The notes: generated by a model from the sequence alone, not told the origin. A DNA stretch of 64,000 nt from Streptosporangium brasiliense (GCF_030811595.1 NZ_JAUSRB010000002.1:1488001-1552000); one strand, 5' to 3'. Numbered from the stretch's first letter, positions 7,640-16,063 are shown. Numbers and translations: made by a program.

Positions 7640-8608
7640 GTGCCGTCAGAAGTTGACCGGGATCCGGATATCTCATCGAAATCCCCGGTCGAAACCCTGA
7701 TGGATACGGCCGACAGAAGCGTGGTGCGATCGATGCGCGGCCCTTTCGTGAACAGGATCTGCATACGGACGGCGCACGGATATCGATGGATCGAGCACTT
7801 GCAGCGACCCGGCGGGATATATCTGGACAACGCCCGTCTCGCCGATGTCTTCCGCGTCATGCCGGAAGCCGGCGCGGTCGCCGTTCCTGTCCGCGTTCGG
7901 AATCACGTCCTGGCGGCCTGGAACCCCGTGCCCACCCCCGCGCTGCTGTGCGACCGGGTCTTCGACGCGGCGTCCGTCGGGGACGACGGCTGGTGGCACG
8001 GCGTCCTCGGCGGCCTGGCCCGTTTCCTGGGCGCTCTGCACCGGCTCCCGGTGGACGACCTCGTGGACGTCCTTCCGGACCGGAGCTCCGGGAGCGCCTG
8101 GCTCGCCTCGGACGACGGAGCCGCGGCCGGCATACGGCGTGCCAGAGACCTGCTGCCGTCGCACCTGGCGCCCTCGATGGCGGAGCAGGCGCGGTGGCCC
8201 GGGACACCGCCCCGGAACATCGCCCTCGTCCACGGCAGGTTCTCGACGGGAGTATGCGCCCCGACCTCACCGGTGGCGATCCTCGGATGGCGCGAGGCGG
8301 GCATCGGCGATCCACTGGGCGACGTCGCGTATCTCATGGGAGAGGTCCTTGAGGCGGCCGCCCTGACGGGAGTCGCGCCCCGGGCGCTCCGTCTCCGCAT
8401 CGAGACGTTCCTCACCCGGTACGAGACCTCGTTGGGCCGCCCGCTGAACACCGCCGAGGGTGACTGGCTGGGCGTGCTCACGGCCCGGAGGGTGATCGAT
8501 CACTACGCGCAGGCGACATGGGCCCTCGGGCCGGACGACACCTTGCGTGAGGTGCTGCCGGAGGTGGAAAGACAATGGCTGGTCCTCAGCGAGGTGACGG
8601 GCTCATGA
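7640..8608 (+). CDS. degenerate APH-like protein (pseudokinase) of the thioamitide cluster
   Basis: A 322-residue GTG-started protein that shares the APH C-lobe with the kinase at 6060-7199 but lacks its catalysis. The loop reads A-L-V-H198-G-R-F-S-T-G-V, so the catalytic Asp is Arg200 and the metal Asn is Val205; the later D-W-E becomes G216-W-R, while G-I-G-D-P-L-G-D-V-A-Y-L-M-G remains. No clear ATP lysine region is seen. It fits the second phosphotransferase-like protein of thioviridamide clusters (TvaE position, just before the decarboxylase). I infer a scaffolding or activating role with the kinase/lyase or decarboxylase. Its stop overlaps the next ATG (ATGA). Confidence 0.82.
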   Translation: MPSEVDRDPDISSKSPVETLMDTADRSVVRSMRGPFVNRICIRTAHGYRWIEHLQRPGGIYLDNARLADVFRVMPEAGAVAVPVRVRNHVLAAWNPVPTPALLCDRVFDAASVGDDGWWHGVLGGLARFLGALHRLPVDDLVDVLPDRSSGSAWLASDDGAAAGIRRARDLLPSHLAPSMAEQARWPGTPPRNIALVHGRFSTGVCAPTSPVAILGWREAGIGDPLGDVAYLMGEVLEAAALTGVAPRALRLRIETFLTRYETSLGRPLNTAEGDWLGVLTARRVIDHYAQATWALGPDDTLREVLPEVERQWLVLSEVTGS

Positions 8609-9213
8609 CATCTCCCGCGGAGCCGGAACGGTTGAGGCTGCTGCTCGGCGTCTGTGGATCGGTTTCGTCCTTGACCGTCCCGCACCTTCTTCCCTGGCTC
8701 GGTCTGAAACTGGGCGTGACCGACGTCCGCGTGGTGCTGACCACGATGGCTCGGCGGTTCGTCACCGAGGAGTCGCTGAGAGCGGTCGCGGCGTGCGAGA
8801 CGTTCTCCGGCTGGGACGACCTGCCTCCCGGCCGGGATTCGCACGTGACGATGGCCAACTGGGCGGAGGTCATCGCCGTCCTCCCCGCCACCGCGAACTT
8901 CCTCGGGAAGGTGGCCAACGGCATCGCCGACGACCTGCTCACCTCGATCCTCCTGGCGGCCTCCTGCCCGGTCATCCTCGTCCCGGCCACGAGCAGGGCC
9001 ATGTGGGAGAAGCCCGCTGTCAGAAGGAACGTCGCACGACTGCGCGACGACGGCTACCAGGTCGTGGAACCCGGCAACGGCGTCGCCTTCGCGACCGGTG
9101 AGGCGGAGCCCGGGTCCCTCGGGGACTTCCGGCGCCCGCTGGTCACGGCGGTCGCGCAGGCGCTGGCCAATCGCGACAGAACATCATCCGAACAAGGAGC
9201 CGAGTCATGTTGA
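8605..9213 (+). CDS. LanD-like flavin-dependent cysteine decarboxylase
   Basis: A 202-residue HFCD-family flavoprotein like EpiD, MrsD and TvaF. Visible landmarks are the phosphate loop G-V-C-G-S-V-S-S, the catalytic His in D-S-H-V-T-M-A-N-W-A-E, P-A-T-A-N-F-L-G-K-V-A-N-G-I-A-D-D-L, and the substrate clamp P-A-T-S-R-A-M-W, a variant of the usual PxMNxxMW. It should oxidatively decarboxylate the C-terminal Cys13 of the precursor to an enethiol(ate) that adds to Dhb8 and closes the AviMeCys ring. It overlaps both neighbours by a few bases, so the three plus-strand genes form one operon. Confidence 0.92.
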   Translation: MTSPAEPERLRLLLGVCGSVSSLTVPHLLPWLGLKLGVTDVRVVLTTMARRFVTEESLRAVAACETFSGWDDLPPGRDSHVTMANWAEVIAVLPATANFLGKVANGIADDLLTSILLAASCPVILVPATSRAMWEKPAVRRNVARLRDDGYQVVEPGNGVAFATGEAEPGSLGDFRRPLVTAVAQALANRDRTSSEQGAESC

Positions 9214-10412
9214 AGGCCGACACCTCACTGCGGCGTGTCCCCGAACTCTTCATGGAGTTGGAGAGCGCCAATCTGGTCCGGATCCATCACGATCGACGCG
9301 TGTGGGAATTCGGTCAGCACACGCTCGCGTTGCTCGACGCTTTCTACACCCCCACCTCCATCGCCGAATGCCTGCAACGCCTCGGACCACGGCTCAAGGG
9401 CCGGCGTGCGATGGAGGAGGCACTGACGACACTGAGCATGCTGGTGAGCGCGGGCATCCTCACCGAGGAACCGCCGACGGGCTTCACCGATCTGATGTTC
9501 CCGACCGGGGGGTACGGGCTGGCCCACTTGAACATCCGCATCCTGGAAGACCCGATCAGGAAGGCCACCTTCATCCGGGCGATCAACGAGGTGGTGACCC
9601 CTGACGATGTCGTGCTCGACCTCGGCACCGGCTCGGGGATCCTGGCCGTCGCCGCCGCCAAGGCCGGCGCCAGGCACGTCTACGCCGTGGAACCGGCGAG
9701 AAGCGGTGACCTCGCCGCGGAGGTGGCCAAGGCCAACGGGGTGGCGGACCGCATCAGCTTCGTCAAGGGCTGGTCCAGCACGACCGAGCTGCCCGAGCTC
9801 GCCACCGTCCTGACAACCGACATCGTCGGCAACGACGCTCTGGACATGGTCATCTGGGAGTCGGTGCAGGACGCCCGGAAGAGACTGCTCACCCCGGATG
9901 CCCGGCTCATCCCCTCGTCGTTCGAGACCTACCTCTACCTCGTGGACATGCCCGAGAGCGCCGTGGGTCAGCAGCGCATCCTCCCCCAGCAGATCAAGCG
10001 GTGGCAGAGCCGCTACGGCATCGACTTCTCCCCCATGCTGGACGCCGACCGGGGGCGAGTGGCGGGGTTCTACGAGAGGCCGGAGACCGTCCAGCGGTGG
10101 CGGCGGATGTCGACCGCGCAGCCGCTGAGCAGGATCGACCTCCGGCAGGACGCCCGGGTGTTCGAAGGCGAGGTCACCCTCGCCGCCTCCCGGCACGGGA
10201 CCGTGTCAGGAGCCGTGCTCTATTTCGAGGCGCGGATGTCTCCCGGCGTGTCGATGTCGACCGCTCCCTGGGACGGGGACGAGCTGAGCCACTGGTTCAC
10301 CGCCTGCTGGGCCCTGGACTCCGAGATCGAGGTCGTCCCGGGCGACGAGGTCCGTCTCCGTTACCGCTACGAGGGCGATGGGCGCGCGAGCCTGGCGCCG
10401 GCCGGCGACTGA
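9207..10412 (+). CDS. PRMT-like SAM methyltransferase, likely histidine N-methylation
   Basis: A 401-residue protein. Residues ~1-90 form a small domain (A-N-L-V-R-I-H-H-D-R-R-V-W-E-F-G) that could be a winged-helix or leader-binding module. Residues ~135-150 hold SAM motif I, V-V-L-D-L-G-T-G-S-G-I-L-A-V-A-A, with acidic E162 in V-E-P; the later I-W-E-S-V-Q-D-A-R-K-R-L-L-T-P and a C-terminal beta barrel are typical of protein arginine methyltransferase folds. AAGGAG precedes the ATG, which overlaps the decarboxylase stop. By position and family it equals TvaG, proposed to make N,N-dimethylhistidine in thioviridamide. Confidence 0.88.
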   Translation: MLKADTSLRRVPELFMELESANLVRIHHDRRVWEFGQHTLALLDAFYTPTSIAECLQRLGPRLKGRRAMEEALTTLSMLVSAGILTEEPPTGFTDLMFPTGGYGLAHLNIRILEDPIRKATFIRAINEVVTPDDVVLDLGTGSGILAVAAAKAGARHVYAVEPARSGDLAAEVAKANGVADRISFVKGWSSTTELPELATVLTTDIVGNDALDMVIWESVQDARKRLLTPDARLIPSSFETYLYLVDMPESAVGQQRILPQQIKRWQSRYGIDFSPMLDADRGRVAGFYERPETVQRWRRMSTAQPLSRIDLRQDARVFEGEVTLAASRHGTVSGAVLYFEARMSPGVSMSTAPWDGDELSHWFTACWALDSEIEVVPGDEVRLRYRYEGDGRASLAPAGD

Positions 10413-10546
10413 CTCGACCGTTGACCGCGACAGGAGGATTCATGAGCCGCTCCGCCGCCGGTCCACCCGGCGGAACGCGCCTCCGGCGCGGGCCGCCATA
10501 TAGTCGGGTCACCGGGAGCAGCGCCGATCGAGCGTGATGGGGCCGT

Positions 10547-11701
10547 ATGGGGATCGAGGGGTCGTTCTGGCGCGCTGTCGCGGTCTACCGCGTCGCCTCC
10601 CTGGGCTACGCCGCACTGTTGCTGGCGGGCGCCGGCGGCTACCAGCGCCCCGTCGCGGGCTGGCTCGTCCTCGGCGTGATGACGGCCTGGACCGTGGCCA
10701 CCACCGTCGCCTACTCGACCGCGAGGAGCCGCCGGCTGCTGGTGATGGACGTTCTCGTCACCCTCGGCTGCCTGCTGGCTTCGCCGTACGTCCAGGGGCC
10801 TGACGCCGGACCGGCAGGTGTCATGCCGGTCACGGCGACCTGGATCGGAGGGCCTGTCCTCGCCTGGGCCGTGTACGGCGGGCGGCGGGCGGGCGCGGTC
10901 GCGGCGGTCGTGCTGTCGCTCGGTGACCTGTGGCTGCGCGGTCTGCGCGGATTCGATCACCCCGTGCCCGTCCCCGCCACCGGAACCGTGCTGATGATCC
11001 TCGCCGGAACCGTCGTCGGCCACGTGGCCCGGCTCACCGAACAGGCGGAAGAACGGCTGCAACGGGCCGTCGAGATAGAGGCGGCCGGCCGGGAACGCGA
11101 GCGGCTCGCTCGCGGCATCCATGACTCCGTTCTTCAGGTGCTGGCGCTGGTGCAGCGCCGCGGGCTGGAGATCGGCGGGGAGGCCGCCGAACTGGGACGG
11201 CTCGCCGGAGAGCAGGAGGCGGCGGTGCGCGAGCTGATCCGCGGCGGGCCGGCCGTGGCGGAGCAGGACGGCTCGGGCCTCGTCGACGTGGGGGCCCATT
11301 TACGCCGGTACACCACGGCGACGGTCACCGTGTCGACGCCCGCGACCCCTCTGCCGCTCCCCGCCGGTCAGGCTCGCGAGGTCGTCGCGGCCGTGGGCGC
11401 GGCGCTCGACAACGTCCGCCGGCACTGCGGCGAGGACACGAGGGCCTGGGTCTTCGCCGAGGACGACGGCGTCTCGATGACCATCACGGTGCGCGACGAG
11501 GGCCCCGGCATCCCCGCGGGGCGCCTCTCCGAGGCGGAGGCGGAGGGCAGGCTCGGCATCGCGCAGTCCATCCGGGGCCGGATCGCCGGCCTCGGCGGTA
11601 CCGTCGGTCTCACCTCCGTGCCCGGCCAGGGGACCGAGGTCGAGCTGGTCATCCCCGTCCTCGCACGGCCTCCCGCCGGCGGGCGGCCCCGCACGCCTTA
11701 G
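10547..11701 (+). CDS. MacS-like sensor histidine kinase
   Basis: A 384-residue membrane kinase with about five hydrophobic helices in residues 1-165, then the phosphoacceptor box R-L-A-R-G-I-H-D-S-V-L-Q-V-L (~190) and a GHKL ATPase domain (D-N-V-R-R-H-C, D-E-G-P-G-I-P, and G-L-G-G-T-V). It pairs with the response regulator that follows. It lies 135 bp beyond the thioamitide methyltransferase on the same strand; a regulatory link to that cluster is possible but unproven. Confidence 0.9.
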   Translation: MGIEGSFWRAVAVYRVASLGYAALLLAGAGGYQRPVAGWLVLGVMTAWTVATTVAYSTARSRRLLVMDVLVTLGCLLASPYVQGPDAGPAGVMPVTATWIGGPVLAWAVYGGRRAGAVAAVVLSLGDLWLRGLRGFDHPVPVPATGTVLMILAGTVVGHVARLTEQAEERLQRAVEIEAAGRERERLARGIHDSVLQVLALVQRRGLEIGGEAAELGRLAGEQEAAVRELIRGGPAVAEQDGSGLVDVGAHLRRYTTATVTVSTPATPLPLPAGQAREVVAAVGAALDNVRRHCGEDTRAWVFAEDDGVSMTITVRDEGPGIPAGRLSEAEAEGRLGIAQSIRGRIAGLGGTVGLTSVPGQGTEVELVIPVLARPPAGGRPRTP

Positions 11702-11732
11702 GCGGGGACACGGACCGGTTTACAGTTGCGGC

Positions 11733-12383
11733 ATGACCAGCGCGCTGCGGGTGATGGTGGTGGACGACCACCCGATGTGGCGGGACGCGGTCGCCCGCGA
11801 CCTGGAGAACGCCATGTACGAGGTGGTGGCGGCCCTGGGCGAGGGCCGCCAGGCGCTCCGCGTCGCCGCCACCATACGCCCCGATGTGGTCATCCTCGAC
11901 CTGCGGCTTCCCGATCTGCCCGGTGTGGAGGTGGCCAGAGGGCTGGCCGCGTCCGACCACCCGCCCCGCGTACTGGTGCTGTCGGCGAGCGGCGAGCACG
12001 AGGACGTCCTTGAGGCGGTCAAGGCCGGGGCCTCCGGCTACCTGGTCAAGTCGACCGGCCGGGAGGAGTTCCTCGACGCCGTCCGGCGCACCGCCGAAGG
12101 GGAACCGGTCTTCACCCCCGGCCTGGCCGGGCTGGTGCTCGGCGAGTATCGCCGCCTCGCCACGCAGCGCCCCTCCGACGACGGGCCACGCCTCACCGAC
12201 CGGGAGACCGAGGTGCTGCGCCTGGTCGCCAAGGGCCTCTCCTACAGGCAGATCGCCGAACGGCTGGTGCTCAGCCACCGGACCGTGCAGAACCACGTGC
12301 AGAACACCTTGAACAAGCTCCAGCTCCACAACCGGGTCGAGCTCGTCCGTTACGCGATCGAGCGGGGACTCGACGAGGAGTAG
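11733..12383 (+). CDS. NarL/FixJ-family response regulator
   Basis: A 216-residue protein with an N-terminal receiver domain (M-V-V-D-D-H-P, phosphorylated Asp in V-V-I-L-D-L-R-L-P, Lys in Y-L-V-K-S-T) and a C-terminal LuxR helix-turn-helix (L-T-D-R-E-T-E-V-L-R-L-V through V-Q-N-H-V-Q-N-T-L-N-K-L). It follows the kinase by 31 bp and is its obvious cognate partner. Confidence 0.93.
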   Translation: MTSALRVMVVDDHPMWRDAVARDLENAMYEVVAALGEGRQALRVAATIRPDVVILDLRLPDLPGVEVARGLAASDHPPRVLVLSASGEHEDVLEAVKAGASGYLVKSTGREEFLDAVRRTAEGEPVFTPGLAGLVLGEYRRLATQRPSDDGPRLTDRETEVLRLVAKGLSYRQIAERLVLSHRTVQNHVQNTLNKLQLHNRVELVRYAIERGLDEE

Positions 12384-12401
12384 GGCGGCCGGAGGGACGG
12401 C

Positions 12402-12692
12402 TCAGAGATTGTCGACCTTGTAGGGGTCGTGCTCGGCGAGCAGTTTGTCGAGGCGCGCCTGGTCGACGCGGCTTGACACGCTGACGAGTTCCTGCCGGTC
12501 GCGCACGCACTTGGCCAGGCTGAAGGCCGACGTCACCGTGTACAGCACGGCGACCGCGAGGAACGCGCGGATCCAGGGGTCGATCGGCAGGAAGACGATG
12601 CCGACCGCCACGCTGCCGATCGCCATGCCGAAGGAGATGACGCACTGCGCGAAGTAGGCGGCGGTCATGACAGGCTGGAGTGGTTTGTCCAT
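12402..12692 (-). CDS. YiaA/YiaB-family small membrane protein
   Basis: A 96-residue protein with two transmembrane helices (A-Y-F-A-Q-C-V-I-S-F-G-M-A-I-G and W-I-R-A-F-L-A-V-A-V-L-Y) joined by the conserved L-P-I-D-P-W turn, then A-K-C-V-R-D-R-Q-E and a soluble C-terminus. This matches the actinobacterial YiaA/YiaB two-helix family, whose function is not established. It runs convergently with the response regulator gene. Confidence 0.8.
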   Translation of the reverse strand: MDKPLQPVMTAAYFAQCVISFGMAIGSVAVGIVFLPIDPWIRAFLAVAVLYTVTSAFSLAKCVRDRQELVSVSSRVDQARLDKLLAEHDPYKVDNL

Positions 12693-12749
12693 GCCATCAA
12701 GGGTCTGGCACCGGTCAGCCGGACGCCTGCTGATCTTTAATGCGTGAAG

Positions 12750-13340
12750 TTACGGCGGCTTGAGAAGCAGGCCGGTCCCGGCCAGGCAGCCGTCGATCAG
12801 ATACGGCCGATACTGGATCTTCTTCAGGCCTCGCTTGATCACGCGCGTTAGGTGGTCCAGGCCCGTGGCGGCGAGGTTGGCCAGCCCGTCACGGTTCAGC
12901 AGCGACCACAGGCCCTCCACCGGATTGAGATCGGGAGCATAGGCCGGCAACCGGACAACCCGTAGCCAGTCGGCGTTGTCGGCGATGAATTGCCGCATCT
13001 GCGGGCAGGTGTGCCGGTTGAGGTTGTCCCAGATGAGCACGATCGGCGCGCCGAGCTGCAGATGCGCCATGGTGATCAGGTCCCGGTAGTCGCGCCAGGT
13101 GAAGCTCGCTGCCTCGTTCTTGCGCCGCCGGTAAACGTGCACCCGGTAGATCAGCCGGGAGCGCCGGCCGGGCCGATAGCAGGCCAGTGCCGCGACGGAG
13201 ACCCTGCCCGTGCGGTGGCCCGGTACCCGCACCACCGGGGTGGCGCCGCGCACCGCCCAGGTGCGGGCGATCGGCGGCCTCAAAGTGCGCCCGCACTCGT
13301 CTTCGAAGCAGACCCACGCGCCCAGGTCCGCCGCGGTCTT
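12750..13340 (-). CDS. IS630 transposase, catalytic second frame (OrfB)
   Basis: This frame carries the DDE catalytic core: first Asp in C-F-E-D-E-C-G, second in L-I-W-D-N-L-N-R-H, and Glu in A-P-D-L-N-P-V-E-G-L-W. It has no good start of its own and continues the first frame after a -1 slip at GGAAAG (13343-13338), giving V-E then K-T-A-A-D-L-G. The C-terminus appears complete, so the element may still be active if frameshifting works. Confidence 0.85.
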   Translation of the reverse strand, partial: KTAADLGAWVCFEDECGRTLRPPIARTWAVRGATPVVRVPGHRTGRVSVAALACYRPGRRSRLIYRVHVYRRRKNEAASFTWRDYRDLITMAHLQLGAPIVLIWDNLNRHTCPQMRQFIADNADWLRVVRLPAYAPDLNPVEGLWSLLNRDGLANLAATGLDHLTRVIKRGLKKIQYRPYLIDGCLAGTGLLLKPP

Positions 13341-13819
13341 TCCACGGCCGGCCACACCTGCTCCTTCCATACCTCGATCGCCTTCTCGTCGCGTTCGCGG
13401 GCCCGGCGCGCGGGCACCTGGCACGACCAGCCATGGCGGGTCAGCAGTTTCCACACCCCGGGCAGGGAGTACGACACGTGGAACATCCGGCCGATCACCC
13501 GCCGGACCCGGGTCAGCGTCCAGTACTGGTCGTTCCAGCCGTGCGCGGCCGGGCCTCGCAGCAGCGCGGCCTCCAGCCGGGCGAACTGCGCCTCGCTCAG
13601 CCGCGGCAGGGACGCCGGTCCCCTGGAGGTCAGGGCCGCGCCGCCGCCGTGCGCCCAGGCGCGGCGCCATCGGTTGGCCGACATCCGGCTGACGCGCAGT
13701 TCCTTGGCTATCTGCAGGTCGGTGTATCCGCGGGCGAACAGTTCGGCCGCGCACAGCCGTACCTGTTCGCGCTTGGCTCGTTGTGCGGCGGTCAGCCCGC
13801 CGCCTTGCGCGTACCGCAT
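13280..13819 (-). CDS. IS630 transposase, first frame (OrfA), helix-turn-helix part
   Basis: A 179-residue frame with the DNA-binding domain: A-A-E-L-F-A-R-G-Y-T-D-L-Q-I-A-K-E-L and S-R-M-S-A-N-R-W, followed by the winged-helix region and the linker up to W-K-E-Q-V-W-P-A-V-E. Beyond that point the frame reads nonsense, and the transposase continues in the -1 frame (12750-13340). Confidence 0.85.
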   Translation of the reverse strand: MRYAQGGGLTAAQRAKREQVRLCAAELFARGYTDLQIAKELRVSRMSANRWRRAWAHGGGAALTSRGPASLPRLSEAQFARLEAALLRGPAAHGWNDQYWTLTRVRRVIGRMFHVSYSLPGVWKLLTRHGWSCQVPARRARERDEKAIEVWKEQVWPAVERPRRTWARGSASKTSAGAL

Positions 13820-14074
13820 GACCTGGACATACCGCCAGAAACCGGCAGTGTCACATGATCGCTTAACACCACGAATTAAAGATCAGTGAGTACGCGTACC
13901 TACTCCGCCTGAGTAAACGGACCGGAGTGAGCCCTCGTCGGCGTCCGACGGCAAGCGGACCCGGACCACAGGGCCGCCGGCAGAGCACGGCCGGCACGGC
14001 AAACCATGATCAGGACGGCAGCGGGCCGCCCTGCCCGCCTCGCCCCGGAGAGGCGGGCAAGGCGGCCTGAGGCG

Positions 14075-15265
14075 TCAGGCCGGCGGGGCCTCCGAACCGC
14101 GCCGGCGGGCGGGCAGCTCGGGCTCGTCGTCGGTCCAGCCGGCCCTCTTGATCGCCGTGTAGGAACGGGCCTCCCCGCCCTTGTCCTTGATGGTCGACAC
14201 GGACGCAAGCGGCTGCCCGGTGACCGTGTCCATGATGAGCCGGTACTCCCCGGTGGAGTGCCGGAGGCTGACCGCCTGACCGGTGCGGCCGAGCGGGTCG
14301 GTGACCTCGCCGTCCGCGGTCACACCGGGCAGCGAGGCGAGCATGCGGTACGCCGCCGCCCGCACCTCGGGCGGGACCGGGAGGTCCATGATGACGCGCA
14401 CGCCGGTCTCGTAGAGCTCGGCGTCCATGTCCACGTCGGCGGCCTCCGCGCCGTACCGCTTGGTGATGACCGGCTTCAGGTAGTCACGCAGGCCGTCCGG
14501 GGTCGTCGGCAGCTTGCTGAGCGTGGCCCGGGACATGGGCTTGCCGAGCAGCGCGACCGACAGCTTGCCGGTGCCGTCCCGGGTGGCCACGGGCTCGCCC
14601 GGCCCGCTCCGCAGCGTCACGCTCCCGGCCTTGTCAGGCTTGCCGCCCGGACCGGGGTAGACCCAGCTCGTGGGGGAGCCGGCCGCGCGCCACACCTCCT
14701 CGTCCCGCGGCGTCGCCGGCCTGGTCCCCAGGTCCTGGCGGATGAACCAGATGGGCTTGCCGGGCACCGGCGAGACCCACATCTCGGTCGAGGAGGTCAG
14801 TTCAAGGGTGTATCGGCCGCCGGGTTCGACTCTCTGGTTTCCGGAGACAGCACCGCGGACCCAGTTCGCCCCCTCCGCGGGCGTCCGCGCGGCCGAGGTC
14901 GCGGCCGCCAGGAGCACCTGCTGGGCGGTCAGCGCCCTGACGGGCCGGTCGGAGGCCACCACGGTGGCGGGCCCCGTCCCCGGCCCCCCCGCCAAGGTCC
15001 CCGACGTGATCAGCAGGGTCACGGCCGCCGCGGCGCCGAGCAGGCCCACGCCGAGGGCGGTCCGCCGCGCGGTCCGCGTCGCCGCACGTCTGTCCTTGCG
15101 CACGGGGCCGGGGGGCGTCTCGTCGGTCATCTGAACGCTCCTCAAAGGGGTCTGCCGGGAAGTATCGGAGAAGGCGGCGGCGAGCCGATCCCGGCCGGCC
15201 GCGGCCGCTTCCGGGGAGATGGGCGGTTCCGAGAGCAGCTCCCGGATCGCGGTCAGGTCATCCAT
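14075..15265 (-). CDS. CU044_5270-family protein, sigma-factor partner
   Basis: A 396-residue protein whose ATG overlaps the end of the sigma gene and is preceded by GGAGGAG. It has a cytoplasmic N-terminus of ~65 residues (M-D-D-L-T-A-I-R-E-L-L), one transmembrane helix (A-L-G-V-G-L-L-G-A-A-A-A-V-T-L-L), and a large extracytoplasmic domain with S-T-E-M-W-V and W-F-I-R-Q-D. This layout is standard for the CU044_5270 family, which is encoded after ECF sigma factors in actinomycetes and is believed to act as an anti-sigma or sensor protein. Confidence 0.85.
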   Translation of the reverse strand: MDDLTAIRELLSEPPISPEAAAAGRDRLAAAFSDTSRQTPLRSVQMTDETPPGPVRKDRRAATRTARRTALGVGLLGAAAAVTLLITSGTLAGGPGTGPATVVASDRPVRALTAQQVLLAAATSAARTPAEGANWVRGAVSGNQRVEPGGRYTLELTSSTEMWVSPVPGKPIWFIRQDLGTRPATPRDEEVWRAAGSPTSWVYPGPGGKPDKAGSVTLRSGPGEPVATRDGTGKLSVALLGKPMSRATLSKLPTTPDGLRDYLKPVITKRYGAEAADVDMDAELYETGVRVIMDLPVPPEVRAAAYRMLASLPGVTADGEVTDPLGRTGQAVSLRHSTGEYRLIMDTVTGQPLASVSTIKDKGGEARSYTAIKRAGWTDDEPELPARRRGSEAPPA

Positions 15266-15863
15266 CTGCTCCTCCGAACATGGGGTTGACGCCGCCGAGC
15301 GCGGCGCGCAGCTTCTTGCGGGCCCGGTTGAGCCGGGAGCCGACGGTTCCCGCCGGTATGTCGAGGGCCTGGGCGATCTCCTCGTAGCTGAGCTCCGCCA
15401 GCGCGACGAGCAGCAACACGTCACGGTCGGCGTCCGGGATCGTGGCCAGGGCCGAGGCGAGCCTTCCCTGCACGCCCGCGGCCGTCAGCCGGCGGGCCAC
15501 CAGGTCCTCGTGCCCAGCGTCGGCCACGCCCTCCACCGGTGCCCGCTGCAGAGCCTGCAGCCGCCGGAACTCGCTCCTGCGGCGCCCCGCGACGGTGTTG
15601 ACGGCGATGCCGTACAGCCAGCCCCGGACGACCCCGCGGCGCGCGTCGAAGCCGGCCCGCCCGTGGAAGGCCGCGAGGAAGATCTCCGCGGTCAGGTCGT
15701 CGGCGATCTGCGTGCCCAGCCGTCCGGCGACGTAGCGGTGGATCTCCGAGACGTAGCGGTTGTAGAGCACCGCGAACCGTTCGGGGAAGCGGAGGGACTC
15801 CTCGATCAGGTCCGCGTCCCCGGCTCCGCGCGGGAGATCGCTCACATCCTGCAACGCGCTCAT
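15258..15863 (-). CDS. ECF-type RNA polymerase sigma factor
   Basis: A 201-residue sigma-70 family protein with region 2 (A-V-L-Y-N-R-Y-V-S-E-I-H-R-Y-V and A-D-D-L-T-A-E-I-F-L-A-A-F) and region 4 (L-L-V-A-L-A-E-L-S-Y-E-E-I-A-Q-A-L, then G-T-V-G-S-R-L-N-R-A-R). It forms an operon with the overlapping CU044_5270 gene. The regulated genes cannot be deduced from the sequence. Confidence 0.93.
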   Translation of the reverse strand: MSALQDVSDLPRGAGDADLIEESLRFPERFAVLYNRYVSEIHRYVAGRLGTQIADDLTAEIFLAAFHGRAGFDARRGVVRGWLYGIAVNTVAGRRRSEFRRLQALQRAPVEGVADAGHEDLVARRLTAAGVQGRLASALATIPDADRDVLLLVALAELSYEEIAQALDIPAGTVGSRLNRARKKLRAALGGVNPMFGGADG

Positions 15864-16063
15864 GTGATCTCTTCCACCCCTCCCCGCGGGAACGCTCCGC
15901 GCGGCCGTACGGTGGTCATGGTCGCTTCTCGGTAGGTCACACCCCTACTTGGCGGATCCACGGATCCTTCTTCACGCCCGCCTTCACGCCCGCCTTCACG
16001 GCCGCCGGCGGCGCACTCGCGGCGGTGCGGATCTCGAAGGCCCGCGCCGGCGTGAAGTGGCCA

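Larger units (their letters stand above)
12730..13886 (-). mobile_element. IS630-family insertion sequence
   Basis: An approximately 1.16-kb element bounded by terminal inverted repeats: CTGATCTTTAAT at 12730-12741 and its exact complement at 13875-13886, with weaker matching further in (CGTG and GTTA). It contains a frameshifted two-frame DDE transposase. A TA target duplication, usual for IS630, is not obvious at the ends as drawn, so the outer bounds may be off by a few bases. Confidence 0.85.

Noticed and set aside
7612-7656. A 14-codon ORF (M-S-K-A-E-R-A-R-R) before the pseudokinase
   Set aside because: It has no ribosome site or recognisable leader role and overlaps the pseudokinase start.
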